Positions 1 through 8,348 of a stretch of 64,000 nt of DNA are shown here, piece after piece. The stretch lies in the NCBI GenBank assembly GCA_965222975.1, contig CBDCVJ010000044.1:62001-126000 (forward strand), in the 5' to 3' direction. The DNA is from UBA6168 sp965222975. GTDB lineage: Bacteria; Bacteroidota; Bacteroidia; Chitinophagales; Saprospiraceae. The notes under the pieces are model-generated. The model did not search any database. It was not told the DNA's origin and saw nothing but the letters and a program-made list of their open reading frames with translations. Made by a program: the position numbers and the translations under genes. How positions within the stretch are numbered: the first letter of the stretch is position 1; every line of letters starts with the position of its first letter.

Positions 1-1
1 C

Positions 2-637
2 AAGTACATCAGTTTTGCAAAAAGTGGGAAGGAGGAAATTTTAACCACCCATGCCGATCACTATTTAAGCGGTTCTGCTTATGTTCTGGCTGCTTATACC
101 AAGGGGCAGGTTTTCCTCACTCAGTTGCAATATATTATGGGCAAGCCAACTTTTGATAAAGCGATGCTACGTTATTTTGATGTTTGGAAATTCAAACACC
201 CAAACGTAAACGATTTTATCCGAGTGATGGAAAAGGAATCAGATTTAGAATTGGACTGGTACAAAGAGTACTTTGTAGGTTCCTTAAAAACGATTGACTA
301 CTCCGTAAATTCAGTCGAAAAAGCCAACCGAATAGAAACTTCCATTACTTTGAAACGTGTCGGCGACATGCCTATGCCAATTGATTTGGTGGTTACTTTG
401 AAAGATGGGGAAAAAAAATATTACACTATTCCTTTAGTCATCATGAGGGGAGAGAAAAAAAATGATACTTGGGGCGAGGCTATTGATGTATTGCCCGACT
501 GGCCTTGGACCCATCCAACTTATGAATTTGTTTTGGATGTAAAATTCAAAAACATCGCAAGAGTGGAGATCGACCCTTCCAAACGGATGGCAGATATTAA
601 TCGGACGAATAATTTTTGGAGTGATTTGGAAGATTGA
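2..637 (+). CDS. M1 family metallopeptidase, C-terminal part (5' end outside window)
   Basis: The reading frame is open from the left edge of the window, so this is the last 211 residues of a longer protein. The segment matches the C-terminal part of gluzincin aminopeptidases of family M1: an alpha-helical stretch with a YxxGxVFL-like segment (about residues 31-42) followed by a beta-rich domain containing an acidic WPWTHPTYEF region. The zinc site (HExxH) lies upstream of the window and cannot be checked. In the family the enzyme removes N-terminal amino acids from peptides; Bacteroidota usually carry several exported copies. The internal ATG at 137 is not a believable start because homology-like sequence continues upstream of it. 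Family assignment is from recognition of the sequence style only. Confidence 0.75.
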   Translation, partial: KYISFAKSGKEEILTTHADHYLSGSAYVLAAYTKGQVFLTQLQYIMGKPTFDKAMLRYFDVWKFKHPNVNDFIRVMEKESDLELDWYKEYFVGSLKTIDYSVNSVEKANRIETSITLKRVGDMPMPIDLVVTLKDGEKKYYTIPLVIMRGEKKNDTWGEAIDVLPDWPWTHPTYEFVLDVKFKNIARVEIDPSKRMADINRTNNFWSDLED

Positions 638-753
638 CCCAAATCGTTTTTTCTACATCGTTCATCAATTGGAAGGGGTGTTTGTGTCTATAAATTTTGC
701 ATTGCCCCTTTTGTCGAGGTTATTATGCAGCATTCACCAAAATTTTACGAAAA

Positions 754-1059
754 ATGATTGTAACTATTCTTGCAAATGCTTTAGCTGTATGGGTCGGCGC
801 CCAAATCCTAAGAGGTGTAGAGGTCGATGATTTTTACCGGGCGATTATTGTCGGACTTGTGATTGGGATTTTCAACTGGTTGCTGGGCAATGTTTTTTAC
901 TGGCCTTCTTTGGGTCTTTTTTCCCTTGCCATGTGTGCGCTTGTGTTAATGGTAGCTGATTATTTTTTAGAAAGTATCAAAATAAAAAACTTCTGGTGGG
1001 CAGTTGCATTGGCCCTAATTGTTTCAATCGTAAACTATGTGGTTCATGGCATATTCTAA
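754..1059 (+). CDS. Phage-holin-family-4-like small membrane protein
   Basis: This 101-residue protein is almost entirely membrane: four hydrophobic segments at about residues 2-18, 28-44, 48-70 and 80-100. The pattern (AVWVGAQIL at the start, then VGLVIGIFNWLLG) is that of the PF04020 family, annotated as phage holin family 4 or YvlD-like, which is common on bacterial chromosomes without any phage. I placed the start at the ATG at 754 because the family begins directly with the first membrane helix; an upstream in-frame ATG at 697 would add 19 residues that do not look like this family. No lysis or phage genes lie nearby, so a phage role is unlikely. The function is unknown. Confidence 0.7.
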   Translation: MIVTILANALAVWVGAQILRGVEVDDFYRAIIVGLVIGIFNWLLGNVFYWPSLGLFSLAMCALVLMVADYFLESIKIKNFWWAVALALIVSIVNYVVHGIF

Positions 1060-1066
1060 AAATGAT

Positions 1067-1208
1067 GTAACTGTTCAGCATGGAGAGAGAGGGTGATTAA
1101 CGATTAAAAGATTAGGGATTAAGGATATTAGATTAAGCCCGTCAAATCAAAAATCGTTAATCCCTAATCTTTTAATCGTTAATCAAAAAAAACCTACTGA
1201 ATAGTTGC
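1067..1208. repeat. Palindromic intergenic element R1 (ends GTAACTgTTCAGCAT)
   Basis: The element is bounded by an imperfect inverted repeat, gtaactgttcagcat at 1067-1081 and its partner tactgaatagttgc at 1195-1208. Inside is a perfect 28-bp stem (1095-1122 with 1157-1184) made of degenerate GATTAAx units, with a 34-nt loop. The ends are nearly the same as those of R3 at 5152-5288, and the inner stem and loop are nearly the same as those of R2 at 21321-21410. It ends 36 nt before the lipoprotein start, so it may lie in that gene's leader or promoter region. Confidence 0.75.
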
Positions 1209-1243
1209 AAAATGATTTCCAACTTAACTTCTGCCAATTTTAT

Positions 1244-1849
1244 ATGAAAAACCTATTTGTGTTAAGCCTCTTCATTTTCATGCTTTCTGCCTGCCAATCT
1301 GACCAAAAACTTCAAGATGATTTCGTTGGCAACTATGATGTATCCATTGAGGTGCCTGATACAAAGGAGGAAATGGAAAAGGCCAAAAAAGGCATGCAAA
1401 AGGATTTGAAAGAAGCCCGTGAAAATATCAAAGAAGATATTAAAGAAGCCCGCCGTGAGATCGAAGAAGAATTTGGCGAAGAAAGTGACTTGGGCAAGGC
1501 CATTGGCAGCTTTGTAGAAGGCATCGGACATTTCGCCAACAGTATGACTGACCTGGGAGAGTCATTGGGAAATATGGGCATTGACATCGGTACGGGCATT
1601 CTTGGGAATGTTCATTTTTCTGCTGAATTTCAGAGCGATGGAGAGGTTGTTTTTGGAAAAAAGCGTGGCATCCATATTCGGAGCAATGATCTGCATTGGA
1701 AAATTGAAAATGGAGACATGCTTCTTTGGAACGAGGAAGAAGGTGAAAAAAAAGCTGATGTTTATAAAATTGAAAAAATATCAGAAAATGAAATTGATTT
1801 GATCGGCGAAGAGGTAATATTTCATTTGGTTAAAGAGGAAGAGAAATAG
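1244..1849 (+). CDS. Hypothetical lipoprotein with charged coiled coil
   Basis: A 201-residue protein with a short hydrophobic signal and a lipobox LSAC at residues 14-17, so it should be lipidated on Cys17 and anchored in a membrane. Residues 35-75 are a run of Lys, Glu and Arg with heptad spacing, a likely coiled coil or long helix. After it comes a Gly-rich helix (about 80-120) and a small beta domain with a short WKIENGDMLLW-like motif near 150-165, a pattern seen in lipocalin-like stress or cost domains. The ATG at 1244 was preferred over a TTG at 1205 because it puts the signal peptide at the very start. Function is unknown; it stands alone between R1 and a convergent murB. Confidence 0.75.
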   Translation: MKNLFVLSLFIFMLSACQSDQKLQDDFVGNYDVSIEVPDTKEEMEKAKKGMQKDLKEARENIKEDIKEARREIEEEFGEESDLGKAIGSFVEGIGHFANSMTDLGESLGNMGIDIGTGILGNVHFSAEFQSDGEVVFGKKRGIHIRSNDLHWKIENGDMLLWNEEEGEKKADVYKIEKISENEIDLIGEEVIFHLVKEEEK

Positions 1850-1864
1850 CTTTATGGAATTATT

Positions 1865-1890
1865 AGACTTGTTCAAGGCCGAACAAGTCT
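1865..1890. terminator. Stem-loop between convergent lipoprotein gene and murB
   Basis: A perfect 10-bp stem (agacttgttc at 1865-1874 with gaacaagtct at 1881-1890) and a 6-nt loop fill most of the 43-nt gap between two convergent genes. It has no long T run on either side, so it is a probable but not classical terminator serving both strands. Confidence 0.5.
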
Positions 1891-1892
1891 AT

Positions 1893-2900
1893 TCACCATA
1901 TATTCACTTCTGGTATTAAACCAATGCCGAATTTTTCCAAAACATCCACCTGGATACGGTTCGCTAAATTGCGAATCTCAATACCTGTTGCATTTCCATA
2001 ATTGACCAGTACCAATGCTTGCCTTTCATGGCTGCCTGCATCTCCGATTCGCTTTCCTTTCCAACCTGCTTTTTCTATAAGCCAACCAGCTGGTATTTTT
2101 ATTTTTCCATTCGGCAATTCATAATATACTATTTCGGGGAAACGTGATTTTAGCTTTTTGAACTGGTCGGTTTCTATTTCTGGATTTTTGAAAAAACTGC
2201 CAGAATTGCCAATCTTTTTTGGGTCGGGCAATTTGCTTTGCCTGATTTCAATTACAGCATTACTGACGTCTTGGATGCCGGGGTTCGCAATGTTTTTTTG
2301 TTGCAATACTTCTTTTATAGCGCCATAACTGATATTGACTTTTGGGTTTTTTAAAAGTCGAAATACGACTTTGGTAATAAAATATTTTCCCTTTAATTTA
2401 TTTTTAAAAATACTGTCCCTGTATCCAAATTGGCAATCTTCAATGGTAAATACTTTTATTTTCCCAGTCGTCAATTCCACTGCTTCCAATTGTTGAAACA
2501 CCTCTTTTAATTCAACGCCATATGCACCAATGTTTTGGATGGGGGCTGCCCCGACACTTCCGGGAATCAGGGATAAATTTTCAATGCCACCCAGACCATT
2601 TTCCAAAGCCCATAGGACAAGCTCATGCCACACCATGCCACCGCCTACAGCAACGATATACTCATCCTTTGTTTCGGCCATTTTATTAATACCTTTTATT
2701 TCATTTTTAATGACAACACCCTTAATATTTTCAGTTAATAATAAATTACTTCCTCCTCCCAATATTTGCAGTGAGCCTAACTTGACTTTCAATAATAATT
2801 GCAAATCTGCAACTGAATGGATTTCAGTAAAACGCTCGGCAAAAACATCCAAGCCAAACGTGTTCAATTTCTTTAGGCTATGATTTTTTTTAATGATCAT
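1893..2900 (-). CDS. murB: UDP-N-acetylenolpyruvoylglucosamine reductase
   Basis: MurB reduces the enolpyruvyl group of UDP-GlcNAc-enolpyruvate with NADPH and FAD to give UDP-MurNAc, the second committed step of peptidoglycan precursor synthesis in the cytoplasm. The 335-residue protein has the FAD-binding motif GGGSNLL at 48-54, the segment PGSVGAAPIQNIGAYG at 113-128, a YRDSIF segment that marks type I MurB (E. coli-like Tyr loop), and the GSFFKNP motif near 233 that carries the catalytic Ser. Length fits type I enzymes. It is not next to other mur genes. The start at 2900 gives the usual N-terminus; a G-poor tract (revcomp of 2901-2960) precedes it on its own strand. Confidence 0.95.
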   Translation of the reverse strand: MIIKKNHSLKKLNTFGLDVFAERFTEIHSVADLQLLLKVKLGSLQILGGGSNLLLTENIKGVVIKNEIKGINKMAETKDEYIVAVGGGMVWHELVLWALENGLGGIENLSLIPGSVGAAPIQNIGAYGVELKEVFQQLEAVELTTGKIKVFTIEDCQFGYRDSIFKNKLKGKYFITKVVFRLLKNPKVNISYGAIKEVLQQKNIANPGIQDVSNAVIEIRQSKLPDPKKIGNSGSFFKNPEIETDQFKKLKSRFPEIVYYELPNGKIKIPAGWLIEKAGWKGKRIGDAGSHERQALVLVNYGNATGIEIRNLANRIQVDVLEKFGIGLIPEVNIW

Positions 2901-2986
2901 TGATTTTTGAAGTGATCAGCGATTGATAGAATAGTGATTAGAAAAACTTGATTGCTGTAGCAAAACAGATAATCTGTGTATAATTG

Positions 2987-2994
2987 CAAACGTA
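2987..2994 (-). promoter_or_regulatory. Candidate -7 box for murB
   Basis: On the minus strand this reads TACGTTTG, which fits the Bacteroidota -7 consensus TAnnTTTG. I could not find a convincing TTTG box at the usual distance upstream. If used, the murB leader would be about 80 nt and would contain the G-poor tract at 2905-2960. Confidence 0.35.
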
Positions 2995-3058
2995 AACATT
3001 TATCCAAATCAACGCATTTTGATTACCAACCACTAATTACTGAATACTAATCATAAGC

Positions 3059-3544
3059 ATGGCATTGAATTACAGGCACTTCCTGAACAAATTCCCCCCA
3101 GCTATACTTCCAGTCACTTTAACGGAAGAAGATGCACGGTTGTATAGTTCTGAAAATGACCCCCTTCCCCATAAACTGATAAGCGAGTACATATTGCCAG
3201 GTGATCCGACTTCTGATGATTTGACCGAATATGTCCCATGTTTCCAATTGGAAGGGTTGAAGAACTTCGACGCCGTAATTTATTGGAAGGCCGGACTGAT
3301 GAACTACCAATATGTGCTGATGACTTTTGAAAAAGGTGGAAAATTTATTGACAAAAAAGTGTTGGCAGGTGTTTTTTCGGATGGGAAAATCATTTCCCGT
3401 TCAGTAGCTCGGCTGGACAACGATAGGAGCATCCAGATCATGAGCGGCATTACAGATAACGCCGAACATCGCTTTAATGCTTCTGAGAGCACGACGATTG
3501 AATTGGAATTATTGCCTGATGGAAAAATTATTGAATTGGTATAA
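3059..3544 (+). CDS. Hypothetical protein
   Basis: A 161-residue protein with no signal peptide or membrane segment, so probably cytoplasmic. It has a proline-containing N-terminus (about 10-50) and then alternating beta-strand-like stretches (about 60-160) with the rhythm of a small beta-barrel or SMI1/KNR4-like fold, but I see no motif that would identify a family or a catalytic site. The last strands, ending in the acidic segment ELELLPDGKIIEL, look like a complete domain rather than a truncation. It lies between murB (divergent) and another unknown gene on the same strand 114 nt downstream. The ATG at 3059 follows a tract of ACTAAT-like words. No function is proposed. Confidence 0.6.
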   Translation: MALNYRHFLNKFPPAILPVTLTEEDARLYSSENDPLPHKLISEYILPGDPTSDDLTEYVPCFQLEGLKNFDAVIYWKAGLMNYQYVLMTFEKGGKFIDKKVLAGVFSDGKIISRSVARLDNDRSIQIMSGITDNAEHRFNASESTTIELELLPDGKIIELV

Positions 3545-3658
3545 AACAGGCCCCTCTCCGAATGGTGTTCTCTTCATGTTAAAAGAATAAATTTTTGTCG
3601 GGTCGAGCAAATCATTGTTTTACCCAACTAACCACTAACCACTGATCACTACACTCTA

Positions 3659-4243
3659 ATGCAAAGCTTTGAACAAGAAATAAAGGCTTATTTAAAAATA
3701 AACGACATTACCTATAAGGACAATTCCAGTTCTTTTAAGCGGCTGGATTTTTCCGTTAATTTGAATAAAAAATGGGTGTTCCACTTCGACGCAAAAGAAA
3801 AGCGACAAAAATATAACATCAATAATTGGAAGCTCACTAGGGAGCAAGAACCCTACACTTTTATCCTCGATGATTTAGCGGCACGGAAAATATTGGCTTA
3901 TGCCCCCTATTCAGGCATGGTGGTTAGGGACAACCTTTCGAATAGTTACTATTTTTTTAGTGTGGTTGACCTTTTTCTTATGCCAAAGAATCGGGTAAAC
4001 CGGCCCATTTTCAAAGAAAAAAAAGCGTTGAAAGGAAAATGGGTTGTTGATTTAAGACACGGAATTAAATGTAATTCTTTCCATCAGATCATTTCATTAT
4101 TCCAACAATTTATCGAAAAAAGGGAAGACATATTTATCAACATCCTCGAATGCTATGGCGATTTTCATGGAGAGGAAATCGGCCAGAGAGGCGAAGTGCG
4201 CAAAAGTGAATATTGGAATATTGACGTGAAAGAAACCAGGTGA
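3659..4243 (+). CDS. Hypothetical protein with possible PD-(D/E)xK nuclease-like core
   Basis: A 194-residue soluble protein. Near the N-terminus the pattern is: acidic helix with Glu6-Glu7-Lys9, then RLDFSV (about 28-33), then a strand HFDAKEKRQ (about 43-51). An Asp followed by a hydrophobic strand ending in D-x-K or D-x-x-K resembles the core of PD-(D/E)xK nucleases, and the spacing is reasonable, but there is no neighbouring methylase or other restriction gene and the rest of the protein gives no support. It could equally be an unrelated small protein of unknown function. The ATG at 3659 directly follows the tract of AACCACT-like words at 3623-3657, and its 3' end faces the lyase gene 41 nt away. 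Confidence 0.55.
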   Translation: MQSFEQEIKAYLKINDITYKDNSSSFKRLDFSVNLNKKWVFHFDAKEKRQKYNINNWKLTREQEPYTFILDDLAARKILAYAPYSGMVVRDNLSNSYYFFSVVDLFLMPKNRVNRPIFKEKKALKGKWVVDLRHGIKCNSFHQIISLFQQFIEKREDIFINILECYGDFHGEEIGQRGEVRKSEYWNIDVKETR

Positions 4244-4283
4244 GACAGCAGTCCACGGTTTTAGCGGGGCTACAATAAAGTAG

Positions 4284-5141
4284 TCAATGAGGAAATACAT
4301 CCAACGCCATTTCAAAAGATTTCCTAAAAGCATCTTCATCCACTCCGGTCGGTTCATTTTCATCCTGAAAAAAGAAGACCATGTTTTCCATGGGCATATT
4401 TCCAGTGAGGTCATCTTTGGCCATCGGGCAACCTCCGAAGCCTTTAATGGCTCCATCGAAACGAGTACAACCGCTCTTCCATGCAGCTTCAATTTTTTCT
4501 TTCCAGGTGTGCGGTTGAGTATGAAGGTGAGCACCTATTTCAACACCTTTTTTTTCATATATCGGAATAAGGTTGGAAAATAGATAGGTGATGCTGGCGG
4601 GGTTGGATACGCCAATAGTATCTGACAATTGGATGATACGGATACCCATATCGACCAATTTATCTACCCATTTCACGACTGTCTCTACGTTCCAAGGGTC
4701 GCCGTAGGGGTTGCCGAAACCCATGCTTATGTAAACGACCATTTCCTTGTTTGTGTCGAGGCAGGTTTTTTGGATGCCCTCAACTCTTGCCAATGATTCT
4801 TCGATGGTGGCATTGGTATTTCTGATCTGAAATGTTTCCGAAATGGAAAAAGGATAGCCGAGGTATTTGATTTCATCAAATTGGCTGGCATCATCGGCGC
4901 CACGCTGGTTGGCAACAATAGCAAGGAGTTTGGACTTCGTATTGGAAAGGTCGAGGCGGGAAAGCACATCGGCTGTGTCCCGCATTTGTGGGATGGCTTT
5001 TGGCGATACAAAGCTGCCAAAATCAATGGTGTCAAAACCTGTCTTCAATAATTGGTTGATATATGCTGCCTTCTTTTCAGTAGGAATAAATTCCTTCAAG
5101 CCTTGCATGGCATCCCGAGGGCATTCAATCAATTTAATCAT
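4284..5141 (-). CDS. Hydroxymethylglutaryl-CoA lyase family protein
   Basis: Family members cleave 3-hydroxy-3-methylglutaryl-CoA to acetyl-CoA and acetoacetate, the last step of leucine breakdown, using a divalent metal in a TIM barrel. The 285-residue protein shows ECPRDAMQ at 6-13 (the Arg/Asp pair near the metal), the metal ligands AHLHT at 204-208, and the signature GFGGCPMAKDDLTGNM from 234 with its catalytic Cys at 238. Length matches bacterial HMG-CoA lyases. No other leucine-degradation gene is beside it, so the exact substrate is inferred from the motifs; isopropylmalate-synthase relatives lack the GGCP loop. Its start lies just inside the edge of repeat R3. Confidence 0.88.
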   Translation of the reverse strand: MIKLIECPRDAMQGLKEFIPTEKKAAYINQLLKTGFDTIDFGSFVSPKAIPQMRDTADVLSRLDLSNTKSKLLAIVANQRGADDASQFDEIKYLGYPFSISETFQIRNTNATIEESLARVEGIQKTCLDTNKEMVVYISMGFGNPYGDPWNVETVVKWVDKLVDMGIRIIQLSDTIGVSNPASITYLFSNLIPIYEKKGVEIGAHLHTQPHTWKEKIEAAWKSGCTRFDGAIKGFGGCPMAKDDLTGNMPMENMVFFFQDENEPTGVDEDAFRKSFEMALDVFPH

Positions 5142-5151
5142 TTTTGGCGGT

Positions 5152-5288
5152 GTAACTATTCAGCATAGTGGGAGAGAGAAAGAAAAATGAAATTTTTTTC
5201 TCTCTCCTGGTGGAACTTGGTGTTTTTTGATAAAAATTGAAAATTTTTATCAAAAAACACCTCATGCTGAATAGCTGCGTGGCAGTTA
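5152..5288. repeat. Palindromic intergenic element R3 with two internal hairpins
   Basis: Ends are an inverted repeat, gtaactattcagcat at 5152-5166 and atgctgaatagctgc at 5274-5288 (13 of 15 positions pair). Between them sit two separate hairpins: an imperfect one at 5171-5207 with a GGAGAGAGAA/TTCTCTCTCC-type base, and a perfect one at 5219-5261 with a 20-bp stem and a GAA loop. The end sequences match R1 except for one or two bases, while the interior is quite different. The rest of the gap to 5462 holds a short tract of GAATGGT units (about 5318-5332), a small TCGAA/TTCGA hairpin at 5343-5357, and a possible promoter at 5405-5439. Confidence 0.75.
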
Positions 5289-5404
5289 GGTTATGGATAG
5301 GGCAAAGGTAGGTTTTGAATGGTGAATGGTAAATAGCATGTCTCGAAATTTCTTCGAAAGGGAATGGTGATTTTTTACCCCAAAATGACTAGAGAGAATG
5401 ATGG

Positions 5405-5439
5405 TTTGTTTTCGTTGTTTTGAAATGGGGTTAGTTTTG
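5405..5439 (+). promoter_or_regulatory. Candidate promoter for small membrane protein
   Basis: TTTG at 5405-5408 and TAGTTTTG at 5432-5439 resemble the Bacteroidota -33 and -7 boxes. The 23-nt gap is a little longer than usual. The start codon follows 23 nt after the -7 box. Confidence 0.35.
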
Positions 5440-5462
5440 CGTTTTCATAAAATGCTATTAAA

Positions 5463-5678
5463 ATGAAAAAGACTATCTGGGTCACATTTGGCTTTCTTCT
5501 GTTTATCATTGGATTCACGGCGCTTGTGTTGAGTTTAGTTGGAGTGAAATTGTCTTACCTTACATGGATAGATAAACCAAGTGCATTGTTTGGGTTTTTT
5601 ATTCGAATATTAATGATTGTTGGAGGCATTGTGATCGTCTATCTTTCAGTGACCGATTGGCGGAATCAAGAGGACTGA
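5463..5678 (+). CDS. Small two-helix membrane protein
   Basis: A 71-residue protein with two clear membrane segments at about residues 5-27 and 42-62, joined by a short loop (SYLTWIDKPS) and ending in a charged tail (DWRNQED). Lys2-Lys3 at the start suggest a cytoplasmic N-terminus and so a hairpin topology with both ends inside. No family is recognised; small proteins of this type are common in Bacteroidota. A possible promoter precedes it. Its stop codon ends at 5678 and the stop of the convergent gene begins at 5679, so the two genes abut with no gap, leaving no room for a separate terminator. Confidence 0.65.
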   Translation: MKKTIWVTFGFLLFIIGFTALVLSLVGVKLSYLTWIDKPSALFGFFIRILMIVGGIVIVYLSVTDWRNQED

Positions 5679-8186
5679 TTACATTTGAAACTCATCAATT
5701 GGTAATGTCATCCCGATCAAATAACCAAACCCGTCATATTTCCCTTTAACAAATGAGGCAGCCACATCAAACCGGAACAATTTTAAAATGCCAAATCCTA
5801 TCTGGTCGAATCCAAGCGACAGTTCCAAATAATCCTTCTTTTCAGGTGTGTACAGGAAGTTGACCCCTGCTACCATTCCCCAATCCAGTTTTTTTATCAA
5901 TGGCAATTTATCGGTAATAAACCCCTGGAATTTATGCTCCCAATGTCCTTCCAGCCAACTGTCGGAAGTGCTGTATTCATAATAAGGCATGCGTTTGAAA
6001 GACATTAAATAAAGTTCTGTATTGCCCACTTCTATTTCATTTCCCAAGAAGTGCTTATAATCTTGAAAGAATAATTTTTTATTATTAAAAAATAGCCCTC
6101 CCTCTAACCGAAAGGACATTTGACCAACCAACCCAAGTGTGATATTTCTTTTTTGTAAAACGGTAGAAATTCGATCAAAATTCACATCACTTGTTATAGT
6201 GTTGTCTGTGTTTGGCTGGATTGAGATTCCTTTTCTGTAATGAATCCATAAGTCGGGAAACTTGCTATTGATGATGTATTTTCGGTCTGGGTAATTAAAA
6301 TACTTTTGACCAGGCCGCAGGCGAATACTTAAACCAGCTACCAAAGCTTTACTGTCACCAAGCTCACCTTCCTTGATATGATCATTGATTGGGATGTTAG
6401 GTGCATATTCCCTGTCTTTTTTGAAAAACGAATAGTCGGAATGATTCGCCAAGGGGGATCGGTCTGCATATTGAAATAATGCAAATAATAAAATGCCATT
6501 CGAAATCTCACTGCCATGATCGGCACGGATATATTTTTTATCATATAAACGGGCAAGATGTTTTTTGCCAAATAAAGAATAAGAGGTGTTGAGCAAAAGG
6601 CTGATAGGCTCCGCCTCATAATATTGAGCAATTTCATGACCTCCCATCAGCCGCAATCGGCTAAAAGTTTTAGGGTTGTAATTGTATTGCGCTCTGGCGG
6701 CTGCCCGGAATTTCTCTTCTGCAAAACCGTAATTAATTTTTCCACCAACAGTGAGCCTTTTATTATTTAATTTATCAAATGATTTTTTATAATCAACACC
6801 AATATTAATATTGCCACCCTGCACTGCATTAAACTGGAATGTGTTAATAGGTGACTGAACCGTTATGGAACGCTTTTTCCAAGAGTTGGAATAAGTGTAT
6901 CCAAAAAGCAAAGCACCAATTTTTAATTTATTATTTTCCTTGTCCAAAGAATCCAAAAAAGATTTCGACTCTCGAACAATTTTAATGCTGTCTTTTTTGT
7001 GATAATCAACTGACTCTTCCTCCGTCAAAGGTACTGGCCTTGTTTCCTCCCAAAATATACTGTCCTTATCATTGGCTCCTTCTTCCACTTTCATGATTTC
7101 ATTTCCGAAAAAATTATCCCCTAAATTTGGTCGCAAATCATAATTAGTGTAAATGCCAGTGAAATCACCACCAAACTTAAAACCAAACGCACCTCCCTTG
7201 ATTGAAAAAGTTCTGGAAAAAATGCGCCATACATCCGGCCCTTTGACTGGCACATATGTTTGCTTGATGTTTAGTGTGTCGAATAGGGGCATATGCACTC
7301 GCTTGCCGGACAAGGCTATGTCAGCACTCTGTATGTTCCAAAGGTCGGAGACAATGTATATAAAACCCTGATAAACAGGGTCTTCGGATCGTTTGGGTAT
7401 TATTTTTATTTTATTAATTAAGTGCCCTTCCTCGTCCACCAATACGCCTTCCAAACGATATTTGTAATAACCCATTGCACCCTCAGCGATAGGGGAAATG
7501 ACATTGCGGCCATAGTGAATAAAATTTTCGTACAAGTCGATATTCATATCCTGGGCACTATTAAAACTAAAACCATTATCGTCACCGCTCACCTTGCTGG
7601 AGGTCATTATTTCTTTAAAATGATCGGGTTGTTGGAAATATAATTTCGAAACCGATTCGGATAAATAAACTATTCCCTGCCTATTGGTGTCCAGGCTTCC
7701 TTCCATGTCGCCAATATCCTGCCCAAGCAATTTTTCTGGGGCTTCCAGTATTTTTACGTTGCCTTTTATATAAACATCGCAGGCGTAAGAATTGACCTGT
7801 TTTTTATAATATTCCCTTTTTTTAATGGCCTTTCTAATTATTGGATATGCGGGGTCTTCGGCATTTGCTTTTATTTCTATTTCGCCCAAAGAAATAGCCT
7901 CCTCATTTAATGCTATATCAAATTTCAAGTATTTACCATTATAATTAATGTCCATTATTTTTTGACTATATCCGATATATTGGAAAACCATTTGGTAATT
8001 CCCTTTTTCCAATTCCAAAAAATATTCACCCTGCATATTGGTAGTAGTGCCTTGAGTTGTTCCTTGGACGTACACGGAAGCAAAAGGCAGAGCATTACCT
8101 GCTTCATCGGTCACGATACCGCTGACTTGTGCGCTTATTGTTTTTACAAAAAATAAAAAAAAGAAGATTGAAAATATTGATTTCAT
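5679..8186 (-). CDS. DUF5686 outer-membrane protein with carboxypeptidase-like regulatory domain
   Basis: An 835-residue exported protein: signal peptide at 1-19 (ending SAQ), then a CarboxypepD_reg-like beta-sandwich at about 20-105 (VSGIVTDEAGNALPFASVYVQGT is typical), then a long region ending in aromatic-rich beta strands, as in the DUF5686 family. The domain order is the usual one for this Bacteroidota family. The many short amphipathic strands with Tyr/Phe ends after residue 400 suggest an outer-membrane beta barrel. The regulatory domain is also found at the N-terminus of SusC-type receptors, but there is no TonB plug here. The role of the family is not established. It stands alone, convergent with the small membrane protein gene. 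Confidence 0.85.
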   Translation of the reverse strand: MKSIFSIFFFLFFVKTISAQVSGIVTDEAGNALPFASVYVQGTTQGTTTNMQGEYFLELEKGNYQMVFQYIGYSQKIMDINYNGKYLKFDIALNEEAISLGEIEIKANAEDPAYPIIRKAIKKREYYKKQVNSYACDVYIKGNVKILEAPEKLLGQDIGDMEGSLDTNRQGIVYLSESVSKLYFQQPDHFKEIMTSSKVSGDDNGFSFNSAQDMNIDLYENFIHYGRNVISPIAEGAMGYYKYRLEGVLVDEEGHLINKIKIIPKRSEDPVYQGFIYIVSDLWNIQSADIALSGKRVHMPLFDTLNIKQTYVPVKGPDVWRIFSRTFSIKGGAFGFKFGGDFTGIYTNYDLRPNLGDNFFGNEIMKVEEGANDKDSIFWEETRPVPLTEEESVDYHKKDSIKIVRESKSFLDSLDKENNKLKIGALLFGYTYSNSWKKRSITVQSPINTFQFNAVQGGNINIGVDYKKSFDKLNNKRLTVGGKINYGFAEEKFRAAARAQYNYNPKTFSRLRLMGGHEIAQYYEAEPISLLLNTSYSLFGKKHLARLYDKKYIRADHGSEISNGILLFALFQYADRSPLANHSDYSFFKKDREYAPNIPINDHIKEGELGDSKALVAGLSIRLRPGQKYFNYPDRKYIINSKFPDLWIHYRKGISIQPNTDNTITSDVNFDRISTVLQKRNITLGLVGQMSFRLEGGLFFNNKKLFFQDYKHFLGNEIEVGNTELYLMSFKRMPYYEYSTSDSWLEGHWEHKFQGFITDKLPLIKKLDWGMVAGVNFLYTPEKKDYLELSLGFDQIGFGILKLFRFDVAASFVKGKYDGFGYLIGMTLPIDEFQM

Positions 8187-8348
8187 AATTTGGTTTAAAA
8201 TTGTTTTTTGGTTTAGAAAATGAGGATTTAAGTATATAACGAGTTATTTTTATGAATAAATATTATCACTGTTCCACGCAGGTTCTCCCGCCACGGATTA
8301 CACAGATTTTCATAAAATGATAGTTGCCTTTTTCTGTTTACCATTATA

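Noticed and set aside
621..830. Short frame overlapping the end of the M1 peptidase and the holin-like gene
   Set aside because: Overlaps the believable holin-like gene in another frame, with low-complexity Cys-rich sequence and no family look.
754..1059. Holin-like protein as sign of a prophage
   Set aside because: The family is common on chromosomes, and no phage structural, integrase or lysis gene is in the window.
1067..1208. R1 as a simple transcription terminator
   Set aside because: It has conserved outer ends shared with R3, a long loop and no T run, and lies before a gene rather than right after one.
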